Assembly (NCBI GenBank): GCA_003504855.1
Contig: DNZD01000357.1
Span: 1 to 5,631, forward strand
DNA: 5,631 bases
Origin: Cytophagales bacterium
GTDB taxonomy: Bacteria; Bacteroidota; Bacteroidia; Cytophagales; Cyclobacteriaceae
Reading direction: 5' to 3'
Shown: positions 1 to 5,631 of the stretch, in pieces
How positions within the stretch are numbered: position 1 is the stretch's first letter
Layout of the letters: each line of letters begins with the position of its first letter
Made by a program: the position numbers and the translations under genes
Notes under the pieces: generated by a model
Seen by the model: the letters and a program-made list of their open reading frames with translations, nothing else
What the model was told of the DNA's origin: nothing
Database searches by the model: none

Positions 1-1
1 A

Positions 2-307
2 GGCATGCTGGGTGGGGCGCGCAACCTGCCCTTTTACGCCGGCACCGCTGTTGCCTATGGCATGAAGCCCGAAGAAGCTATTCAGGCCATTACCCTGAAT
101 CCCGCCAAGGCCCTGGGCATTGAAGGTCGTGTGGGTTCATTGGAAGTAGGTAAAGACGCATCGCTCTTCGTGAGCGACGGCGACATCCTGGAGATTCGGG
201 TCAGCAAAGTTTCCGTTGCTTTTATCCGCGGCAAACTGGTCACCCTGCCCAACAAGCAGGAAGAACTTTACGAACGCTTCTCCAGAAAATATGGTCATAT
301 CAAATAA
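2..307 (+). CDS. Metal-dependent amidohydrolase, C-terminal fragment (5' end outside window)
   Basis: This is the last ~101 codons of a gene that enters from the left edge; its frame is open to base 2, so the ATG at 5 is probably internal. The visible part matches the end of imidazolonepropionase-like amidohydrolases: a helix with AVAYGMKPEEAIQAITLNPA, then the GRVGSLEVGKDASLFVSDGD stretch. The latter closes the small beta-sandwich that flanks the TIM barrel (family knowledge: 'G.i..Gk.ADlvv..gdpl'). It ends with a short beta strand (VAFIRGKLV) and a charged helix. The metal ligands lie upstream and cannot be inspected, so the substrate (cyclic amide, peptide or other) is unknown. A terminator follows 27 bases after the TAA, so this is the last gene of its transcript. 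The superfamily call is firm; the subfamily is not. Confidence 0.85.
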   Translation, partial: GMLGGARNLPFYAGTAVAYGMKPEEAIQAITLNPAKALGIEGRVGSLEVGKDASLFVSDGDILEIRVSKVSVAFIRGKLVTLPNKQEELYERFSRKYGHIK

Positions 308-334
308 TCTGGTTAATTAATCAACCTATAAAAG

Positions 335-358
335 ACCCGGCGATGAGCCGGGTTTTTT
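335..358 (+). terminator. Rho-independent terminator of the amidohydrolase gene
   Basis: A perfect 7-bp GC-rich stem (ACCCGGC at 335-341 with GCCGGGT at 347-353) encloses a 5-base GATGA loop and runs directly into six Ts (353-358). It sits 27 bases after the amidohydrolase stop codon and separates that gene from the TIR-protein gene. The upstream arm is preceded by AAAG only, so it is expected to work mainly in the plus direction. Confidence 0.92.
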
Positions 359-404
359 GTTGTCTCATTAGACAGTGCTGAATCAACCCATTTGGGGCAT
401 CCCA

Positions 405-424
405 TTATCAGGATAAATCTTATC
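405..424. promoter_or_regulatory. Candidate operator: three TTATC/GATAA half-sites
   Basis: TTATC (405-409), GATAA (412-416, the inverse) and TTATC (420-424) alternate with spacers of 2 and 3 bases. The last copy overlaps the proposed -7 element. This spacing could be a repressor or activator site covering the promoter of the TIR-protein gene, but the half-sites are short and AT-rich and could arise by chance. No regulator gene is visible nearby. Confidence 0.25.
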
Positions 425-428
425 TTTG
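421..428 (+). promoter_or_regulatory. Candidate Bacteroidota -7 promoter element for the TIR-protein gene
   Basis: TATCTTTG fits the Bacteroidota -7 consensus TAnnTTTG at every defined base. It would start transcription about 20 bases before the ATG at 454. The matching -33 element is not convincing: the nearest TTTG (391-394) is 26 bases upstream, longer than the usual 17-23. A promoter is expected here because a terminator lies just upstream. Confidence 0.45.
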
Positions 429-453
429 GTAATACCCCTACCCTGACCTGTCC

Positions 454-3153
454 ATGGCACTACTTCCGGGCTTCGAACACGATATCTTTATCTCCTACCG
501 TCAGAAAGACAATAAGTACGATGGTTGGGTGACTGAATTTGTGACCAACTTGAAGAAAGAACTGGAGGCCACCTTCAAGGATGATGTGTCCATCTACTTT
601 GATGAAAATCCGCATGACGGATTGCTGGAGACCCATAACGTAGACTTGTCGCTCAGCAAACGACTAAACAGTTTGATCGTCATTCCCATTGTATCGCAAA
701 CCTATTGCGATCCCAAGAGCTTTGCCTGGCAACATGAATTTCTGGCATTCATCAACCTCATACGCAGCGATCGGTTCGGACAGCACGTGAAGCTTACCAA
801 TGGCAACGTAGCCAGCCGGATATTGCCTGTACGCATACATGACCTGGAACCAGAAGACCTGGCCCTTTTTGAAAAAGAGACCGGGGAGGTAATGCGAAGT
901 ATAGACTTTATCTACAGGCTTCCTGGCGTAAACCGGCAATTGCGTGCCAAGGACGACGAACAAATCAAGGTTTCAAATCAGATTTTGTATCGCGATCAAA
1001 TCAACAAGGTTGCCCGGGCCATAAAAGAAATTGTTCAAGGCATTAAACAGGTTGATCAGCCCGCGCAAGTCGTGACCTCCAAAGCCGCATCTGCTGCTGC
1101 CGTACCTACCCCTGTCACTGCGCAACCGCGCAAGGCGTTCCGGGTTAATAAACCACTGGTGATAGGCACAAGTTTGCTCGTTATCGCAGCCATATTTGCC
1201 CCAGGTTTGTACAAAAAATACAGGGTACGAAACGAAGTTATTCCTGCTATCCAACAGTTAATCAATGACAACTTCGCCGCTCCATCAAAAGCATTTGAAT
1301 TGGCACTTGAGGCATCTGAAATAATTCCTGATGATTCTGCATTGATCCGGCTCTGGCCGAAGATATCAAGAAAGGTAAAGTGGGAGACCAACCCGGCAGG
1401 TGCTGATATTTATTGGAAGGATTATGAACGTCCGGAAGATCCATGGAAAAAACTTGGTACGACACCCATGTCGGAAGTGCGCATTCCATTTGGCGTCAGA
1501 TTCAAGATCGAGCTACCTGGGTTTGAAACTGTACACGTAACTACCGGACGGATAGGCACAGAGAATAAGTTAAAACTCGACAGTATCGGTACCATTCCTG
1601 CCAACATGGTCAGGATACCTGCCCGAACTACGCCTATGCTGATTGTCGGACTTGAACAGTATCAAGGACAGCCGGTACCTGAATTTTTGGCCGACAAATA
1701 CGAAGTAACTAATGCGCAATACAAGCAATTTGTCGACGCCGGTGGCTATCAGAACCCAACCTATTGGTCCAACAAGTTTGTTAAAGACGGAAAGGTCATT
1801 TCGAGAGAAGAAGCACTAAAGAGTTTCATTGACAAGACGGGAAAGCCCGGACCCGCAGGCTGGGAAGTAGGCAGTTATCCCAATGGATTGGAGAATCATC
1901 CGGTTTCCGGCATCTCCTGGTATGAAGCCGATGCCTATGCACGCTTTGCCGGCAAACAGCTGCCAACAGTATTCCATTGGAGTGTGATTGCCGAAACCAA
2001 TCGTACCATGGTGATTGTCCCCAAGAGTAACTACAATGGACAATCTACTGTTCCGGTGGGAAGCCTTGAAGGTATTTCGTCATTTGGCATCTATGATCTG
2101 GCAGGAAATGTCAGGGAATGGTGCGCCAACCCTTCCGGTACAAATGGTCTTTATTTTTCCCTGGGAGGAGCTTGGAATGATGCGACGTACGCTTTCAATG
2201 ACGCCTACATGGTCCAGGCCATGGATCGTTCCGTAGGAAATGGATTCCGTTGCATCCAATTACTTAAAGAAGACCAGAGTTTCTCGGAGACCTCCAGACC
2301 GGTCTCTATGATGTTCAGGGACTACACCAAAGAAAAGCCCGTTGACGACCAGACTTTTGAATTCTTCCGGCGACAATATGCTTACGACCCGGGGCCAATC
2401 AATGCCCAGGTCAAAGTGATGGCCGACACCGGTATCTGGCATGTGGAACAAATCACAATGGATGCCGCATACAACAAAGAGCGGTTGGTGATTTATCTGT
2501 TTATGCCCAGGAACGGAAAGGCCCCTGTTCAGCCCGTGATCTATTATCCGGGATCAAACGTTATTTATGAACAGAAATTCACCAACACCTATGTGAACCG
2601 TTTGGAATTCATCATTCGCAGTGGTCGGGCCATCGCGATACCGGTTTTCAAAGGAACCTTTGAACGTCATGATGAGTTGAAATCAGATTTGCCTGACAAC
2701 ACGGTATTCTATAAAGACCATGTCATCATGTGGCGCAAAGACCTGAGCCGAACCATCGACTACCTGGAGACCCGAACGGATATCGCCGCCAATAAGATCG
2801 GATACTTCGGCTGGAGCTGGGGCGGATATCAGGGAGGAATCCTACCAGCCATTGAAACACGCATCCAGTGTATTGTACTCCATGTTGGCGGCATGGTGAT
2901 GAATCCCTCTTTACCGGAAGTGGATCAACTCAACTTCCTGCCCCGGGTAAAACAACCCGTGCTGATGCTCAACGGGAAACATGATCTATTCTTTCCGGTA
3001 GAAACGGCACAGAAACCTATGTTCAACTTATTGGGGACACCCGCCAAAGACAAAAAGATCATTATCTATGATGCCGGGCATTTAGTGCCCCGAACGGAAC
3101 TGATCCGCGAAACACTTTTGTGGTATGATAAGTACCTCGGCACTGTGAACTAA
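454..3153 (+). CDS. TIR - transmembrane - PEGA - SUMF1-like - alpha/beta hydrolase multidomain protein
   Basis: This 899-residue protein has at least five parts. Residues ~8-155 are a TIR domain: DIFISYR box 1 (10-16), a BB-loop-like stretch at 50-59, and SFAWQHEF, where Glu95 aligns with the catalytic Glu of TIR NADases. An Ala/Pro-rich linker (201-226) leads to one transmembrane helix (~234-253), then a helical spacer. A PEGA-like domain (~307-377) shows NPAGADIYW, LGTTP and ELPGFE. A SUMF1/formylglycine-enzyme fold follows (~381-603; DKYEVTNAQY, HPVSGISWYEADAYA, GNVREW, GNGFRC). The alpha/beta hydrolase (~655-899) has nucleophile Ser788 in GWSWGG, Asp844 in GKHD and His876 in AGH. By family memory, PEGA/SUMF1/hydrolase tails like this occur on Ser/Thr kinases; here TIR takes the kinase place. 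By inference the TIR is cytoplasmic and the rest periplasmic, but Lys/Arg flank both ends of the helix. ATG 454 is chosen because box 1 follows at once; it lacks a Shine-Dalgarno. The gene has its own transcript and no clear terminator. Biological role unknown. Confidence 0.9.
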   Translation: MALLPGFEHDIFISYRQKDNKYDGWVTEFVTNLKKELEATFKDDVSIYFDENPHDGLLETHNVDLSLSKRLNSLIVIPIVSQTYCDPKSFAWQHEFLAFINLIRSDRFGQHVKLTNGNVASRILPVRIHDLEPEDLALFEKETGEVMRSIDFIYRLPGVNRQLRAKDDEQIKVSNQILYRDQINKVARAIKEIVQGIKQVDQPAQVVTSKAASAAAVPTPVTAQPRKAFRVNKPLVIGTSLLVIAAIFAPGLYKKYRVRNEVIPAIQQLINDNFAAPSKAFELALEASEIIPDDSALIRLWPKISRKVKWETNPAGADIYWKDYERPEDPWKKLGTTPMSEVRIPFGVRFKIELPGFETVHVTTGRIGTENKLKLDSIGTIPANMVRIPARTTPMLIVGLEQYQGQPVPEFLADKYEVTNAQYKQFVDAGGYQNPTYWSNKFVKDGKVISREEALKSFIDKTGKPGPAGWEVGSYPNGLENHPVSGISWYEADAYARFAGKQLPTVFHWSVIAETNRTMVIVPKSNYNGQSTVPVGSLEGISSFGIYDLAGNVREWCANPSGTNGLYFSLGGAWNDATYAFNDAYMVQAMDRSVGNGFRCIQLLKEDQSFSETSRPVSMMFRDYTKEKPVDDQTFEFFRRQYAYDPGPINAQVKVMADTGIWHVEQITMDAAYNKERLVIYLFMPRNGKAPVQPVIYYPGSNVIYEQKFTNTYVNRLEFIIRSGRAIAIPVFKGTFERHDELKSDLPDNTVFYKDHVIMWRKDLSRTIDYLETRTDIAANKIGYFGWSWGGYQGGILPAIETRIQCIVLHVGGMVMNPSLPEVDQLNFLPRVKQPVLMLNGKHDLFFPVETAQKPMFNLLGTPAKDKKIIIYDAGHLVPRTELIRETLLWYDKYLGTVN

Positions 3154-3233
3154 CTCGCAATCGCACCCTTTCTGTTTTAGACTTAGAAATCCCCAATCAT
3201 GCGGATTTGTCCGACTTCGGTTAGGAAAATGGC

Positions 3234-3241
3234 TGATTTTG
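3234..3241 (+). promoter_or_regulatory. Weak candidate -7 element upstream of the HEAT-NfnA gene
   Basis: TGATTTTG matches seven of the eight positions of TAnnTTTG (counting the two free ones). A TTTG at 3206-3209 lies 24 bases before it, slightly longer than usual. It would give a leader of roughly 80 bases. The intergenic stretch 3154-3324 shows no convincing terminator, tRNA or small gene, so read-through from the TIR gene is also possible. Confidence 0.2.
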
Positions 3242-3324
3242 GTCATTATCCAGCGGGGGCAATCTTGGTAAATCGTACTACGGCCAACGCCTGACCAGAT
3301 GCGGTTTGGCAGCCGGAAATTGCC

Positions 3325-4962
3325 ATGACTGACCGGATTAATCAACTTCTCCATCACCTGGACACTGATTCTGTAGAATCGGTATCCCTTGCCCTCGACG
3401 AAGCAGGCGGCCTTACCGACCTCACCCTCGATGAAAAAACTGAACTTGTCCGGGCTTTTGCTGAAGTATTCTTTCATGCCCACCACACCAAGTCCAGCTC
3501 GATGCCTAGACTTGCCGTACATGTTGAAGTGCTGCTGGCCAGTTTCGGTCCCGAGATCATTCCGGTATTGCTGGAAGAAATGCGCGAGGTGGACAGTGAG
3601 TCGGCGGTGTTCTTTGGCAAGACCCTGGCACGCTTCGGCAACATCGGCCTGGACCAATGCCTGAATAAAGTGGTGGAACTAAACGAACAAGGCGAAGATC
3701 CGATCAACATTCTTCAGGCCCTCTCCTTCTTCCGGACGCCGGAAGCCGTACAATCGGTACCCCAGATACTGGAAGCAGCCAAATCAAATCGTCACCACGT
3801 TACGGCCATGGCACTGTATTGCGCCGGCCGACTGGTACAAAAACTCAAAGCACAATTCTTTCCGACCGAAATACGCAAGAAGCTGTTTGATTCAAGCTTC
3901 GCCTTCCTTGCCAGTTCACATGGTCTTGTTCGCAAGAACGCCGCCAGGACCCTGGGAAAAATGCTCCGCCGCGGAATTCTATTCCGTGAACAGGAAGACA
4001 AACTGCACAAAGCTTTCCTTTCCATTACCGGCCGGGATGAACATCACAACTGGGACCGTGCCTTCATCGTGCGCCGCGAAGCTGAAAGCTTTCTGCCATT
4101 CTTCCATATGCAGGCGGCCTCTTCTTCCGCCTATAACCAAAGCTTCACCATCGTCACTAAGCGACTGCTGTGCGCCAATACCTATCATTACACCATTGAA
4201 GCGCCGCTCATCGCACGAAAAATTGAGGCGGGACAATTTATCATTGTGAGGCCGCATGCATACAGCGAACGAATCCCGTTATCCATCTGCGGATGGGATC
4301 GCGAAAAAGGAACCATTGACATCATTATCTCAGCTGTCGGCAAGACCACGACCGAACTGAATGCCATGGTTCCTGGTCAAACCCTACAGGACGTCGTTGG
4401 CCCGCTGGGCGAACGCTCTGCCCTGCCACGCGAAAAGGGAACTTGCGTTGTCGTTGGTGGCGGCTATGGAACCGGAGCGGTTATCCCCACTGCCCGCGAC
4501 ATCCGTAACCTGGGCTACAAGGCTATCGGTATTGTCGGCGCACGTGGCACTGACAACCTGATCATGACAGATGAACTCAAACAAGTATGCGATGAGGTGA
4601 TCATCACGACCAATGACGGATCTGTTGGGATGCATGGTCTGGTAACCGATGCCCTCCGACAAGTGCTGGATCGCGAAAAGGTTGTCTATGTACTTGCGGT
4701 AGGTCCGGTACCGATGATGAAAGCCATCAGCGAGATGACCCGTCCTTTGGGTATCACCACCTATGTATCCTTGAACGCGATCATGGTCGACGGCACTGGT
4801 ATGTGTGGCGCATGTCGTGTCACCGTAGGCGGTGAAACCAAATTCGCCTGCTTCCACGGCCCCGATTTTGATGGGCATAAAGTTGACTTTGAGAACCTAA
4901 TGAAACGTCAGAAAATGTTTGTACAACAAGAGAAACTGGCGATGGCCAGCCTTCACGTCTAA
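3325..4962 (+). CDS. HEAT-like domain fused to NfnA/PyrK-type FAD/NAD-binding [2Fe-2S] oxidoreductase subunit
   Basis: This 545-residue protein has two halves. Residues ~1-260 are nearly all amphipathic helix pairs that read as degenerate HEAT repeats (about 63-90, 93-121, 126-152, 157-195, 198-215; e.g. HGLVRKNAARTLGKML), a likely docking scaffold. Residues ~270-545 match the small subunit of NADH-dependent ferredoxin:NADP+ oxidoreductase and the 'sulfide/dihydroorotate dehydrogenase-like' family. They show a ferredoxin-reductase beta-barrel with flavin motif ERIPLS (315-320), a nucleotide-binding loop GGGYGTG (378-384), VGARG, and a C-terminal cluster motif with Asp489, Cys494, Cys497 and Cys509. 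In Nfn enzymes the [2Fe-2S] is held by three Cys and one Asp, which fits. The usual family length is about 280 residues, so the N-terminal half is extra. An in-frame TGA at 3292 and no other ATG make 3325 the start. Its partner gene begins 11 bases downstream, so the two are co-transcribed. It could also supply electrons to a glutamate-synthase-type partner. Cytoplasmic. Confidence 0.88.
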   Translation: MTDRINQLLHHLDTDSVESVSLALDEAGGLTDLTLDEKTELVRAFAEVFFHAHHTKSSSMPRLAVHVEVLLASFGPEIIPVLLEEMREVDSESAVFFGKTLARFGNIGLDQCLNKVVELNEQGEDPINILQALSFFRTPEAVQSVPQILEAAKSNRHHVTAMALYCAGRLVQKLKAQFFPTEIRKKLFDSSFAFLASSHGLVRKNAARTLGKMLRRGILFREQEDKLHKAFLSITGRDEHHNWDRAFIVRREAESFLPFFHMQAASSSAYNQSFTIVTKRLLCANTYHYTIEAPLIARKIEAGQFIIVRPHAYSERIPLSICGWDREKGTIDIIISAVGKTTTELNAMVPGQTLQDVVGPLGERSALPREKGTCVVVGGGYGTGAVIPTARDIRNLGYKAIGIVGARGTDNLIMTDELKQVCDEVIITTNDGSVGMHGLVTDALRQVLDREKVVYVLAVGPVPMMKAISEMTRPLGITTYVSLNAIMVDGTGMCGACRVTVGGETKFACFHGPDFDGHKVDFENLMKRQKMFVQQEKLAMASLHV

Positions 4963-4973
4963 GCAATATTACC

Positions 4974-5631
4974 ATGATAACCGTACCCGCTACCTTAAGC
5001 AACAAAGAGCGCAGCAAGATTTCTCACCAGGAAATGCCCTTGCAGGATGCACAACTTCGCGTTGGCAACTTCGAAGAAGTGCCCGTAGGATATAGCGATG
5101 AGCAAGCCATGCAGGAAGCCTTGCGTTGCCTGCATTGCAAGCGTCCCGCCTGTGTGGGTGCCTGCCCGGTGGGCATTGACATACCCGGGTTCCTGCGCCT
5201 CATTGAACGCGGTGACCCCGCAGGTGCTGCCCGCAAAATCAGGGAGACCAACTTCCTGCCGGCTGTTTGTGGTCGTGTGTGTCCGCAGGACAAACAATGC
5301 CAGGCCGTGTGTGTGGTGGGACGCAAAAATCATCCTGTTGGTATCGGTAACCTCGAACGCTTTGCCGCCGATTACGAACGCAAGAATGGATTGGTGCAGC
5401 TGCCACGCATCCCTGAGTCTACCGGTAAACGAGTGGCCATCATCGGTTCGGGACCAGCCGGTCTATCAGCCGCCTATGAACTGGTGACCCGTGGTCATGA
5501 AGTAGTGGTGTTCGAAGCTTCTCACCGCGCCGGTGGGGTCATGGTGTATGGCATTCCACGCTTCCGTCTACCGCTGGAAATCGTGGATGAAGATGTAAAA
5601 CTACTCACCGAACTCGGTGTCAAGTTTGTGT
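4974..5631 (+). CDS. NfnB/GltD-type NAD(P)H oxidoreductase, iron-sulfur flavoprotein (3' end outside window)
   Basis: The first 219 codons of a gene that leaves the window on the right, with no stop yet; family members are about 460-490 residues. The N-terminal domain carries two four-cysteine sites: Cys52, 55, 60 and 64 (CLHCKRPACVGACP), and Cys99, 103, 109 and 113 (CGRVCPQDKQCQAVC). This is the double [4Fe-4S] domain shared by the glutamate synthase small subunit, NfnB and dihydropyrimidine dehydrogenase. The FAD-binding Rossmann fold follows: IIGSGPAGL (157-164) with Glu181 ending the second strand, then GGVMVYGIPRFRLP. Databases often label such proteins 'NADPH-dependent glutamate synthase'. 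No glutamine-amidotransferase or large synthase subunit is visible, and the NfnA-type gene ends 11 bases upstream, so an Nfn-like transhydrogenase with ferredoxin is the better reading. The ATG is preceded by AATATTACC with no Shine-Dalgarno, as elsewhere in the window. Confidence 0.92.
   Translation, partial: MITVPATLSNKERSKISHQEMPLQDAQLRVGNFEEVPVGYSDEQAMQEALRCLHCKRPACVGACPVGIDIPGFLRLIERGDPAGAARKIRETNFLPAVCGRVCPQDKQCQAVCVVGRKNHPVGIGNLERFAADYERKNGLVQLPRIPESTGKRVAIIGSGPAGLSAAYELVTRGHEVVVFEASHRAGGVMVYGIPRFRLPLEIVDEDVKLLTELGVKFV

Noticed and set aside
454..3153. TIR gene as part of a known defence operon (for example Thoeris or a TIR-STING/CBASS set)
   Set aside because: No SIR2-like, cyclase, sensor or nuclease gene lies beside it. 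The flanks are an amidohydrolase and electron-transfer genes, and the gene appears to be transcribed alone.
3187..3208. Hairpin AAATCC/GGATTT after the TIR gene as a terminator
   Set aside because: Six AT-rich pairs with a 10-base loop and no following T-run; too weak for a terminator.
3307..3325. TGGCA/TGCCA hairpin overlapping the ATG of the HEAT-NfnA gene as a translation switch
   Set aside because: Only five base pairs around a nine-base loop; likely chance, with no ligand-binding leader structure visible.
3082..3657. 191-codon open frame on the minus strand
   Set aside because: It covers the end of the TIR gene and the start of the HEAT-NfnA gene, both with clear homology on the plus strand. 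Its translation has no recognisable domain.
3887..4249. 120-codon plus-strand frame
   Set aside because: Out-of-frame shadow across the HEAT/NfnA junction; the main frame reads through without a stop or sign of a frameshift.
4384..4878. 164-codon open frame on the minus strand
   Set aside because: Lies wholly inside the conserved NfnA domain, antisense to the nucleotide-binding and cluster motifs; a composition shadow.
5098..5487. 129-codon plus-strand frame near the right edge
   Set aside because: It overlaps the NfnB-type gene, whose frame carries two cysteine clusters and a dinucleotide fold and is open to the edge. The alternative frame has no motif.

Overview
The window carries four plus-strand genes, two of them cut by the window edges, and looks like chromosomal DNA of a Bacteroidota bacterium. 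The evidence is indirect. No purine-rich Shine-Dalgarno sequence stands clearly in front of any start codon. A Bacteroidota-type -7 element (TAnnTTTG) lies upstream of the second gene. The N-terminal TIR sequence of that gene is of a kind I associate with this phylum. Finer placement is not possible from the sequence alone.

Layout: (1) positions 2-307 hold the 3' end of a metal-dependent amidohydrolase gene, closed by a strong intrinsic terminator at 335-358. (2) Positions 454-3153 hold a free-standing gene for an 899-residue multidomain protein: TIR domain, Ala/Pro linker, one transmembrane helix, PEGA-like domain, SUMF1/formylglycine-enzyme-like domain, and a C-terminal alpha/beta hydrolase with an intact Ser-Asp-His triad. 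A candidate promoter and a cluster of TTATC/GATAA half-sites precede it. (3) Positions 3325-4962 hold a fusion of an N-terminal HEAT-like helical domain to an NfnA/PyrK-type FAD-NAD(P)-[2Fe-2S] oxidoreductase subunit. (4) Eleven bases later, at 4974, begins the partner NfnB/GltD-type iron-sulfur flavoprotein, which runs off the right edge. It has two four-cysteine [4Fe-4S] sites and a dinucleotide-binding glycine motif.

Genes 3 and 4 form a probable operon encoding a two-subunit NADH/ferredoxin:NADP+ oxidoreductase (Nfn-like), or a related NADPH-dependent glutamate-synthase-type complex. The most unusual item is gene 2. Its PEGA-SUMF1-hydrolase part resembles the C-terminal half of certain bacterial Ser/Thr kinase receptors, but a TIR domain sits where the kinase would be. 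This suggests a membrane receptor or enzyme in which NAD-cleaving or scaffold TIR signalling replaces phosphorylation. No recognisable defence gene, mobile element, CRISPR array or RNA gene was seen beside it, so a defence role remains conjecture.
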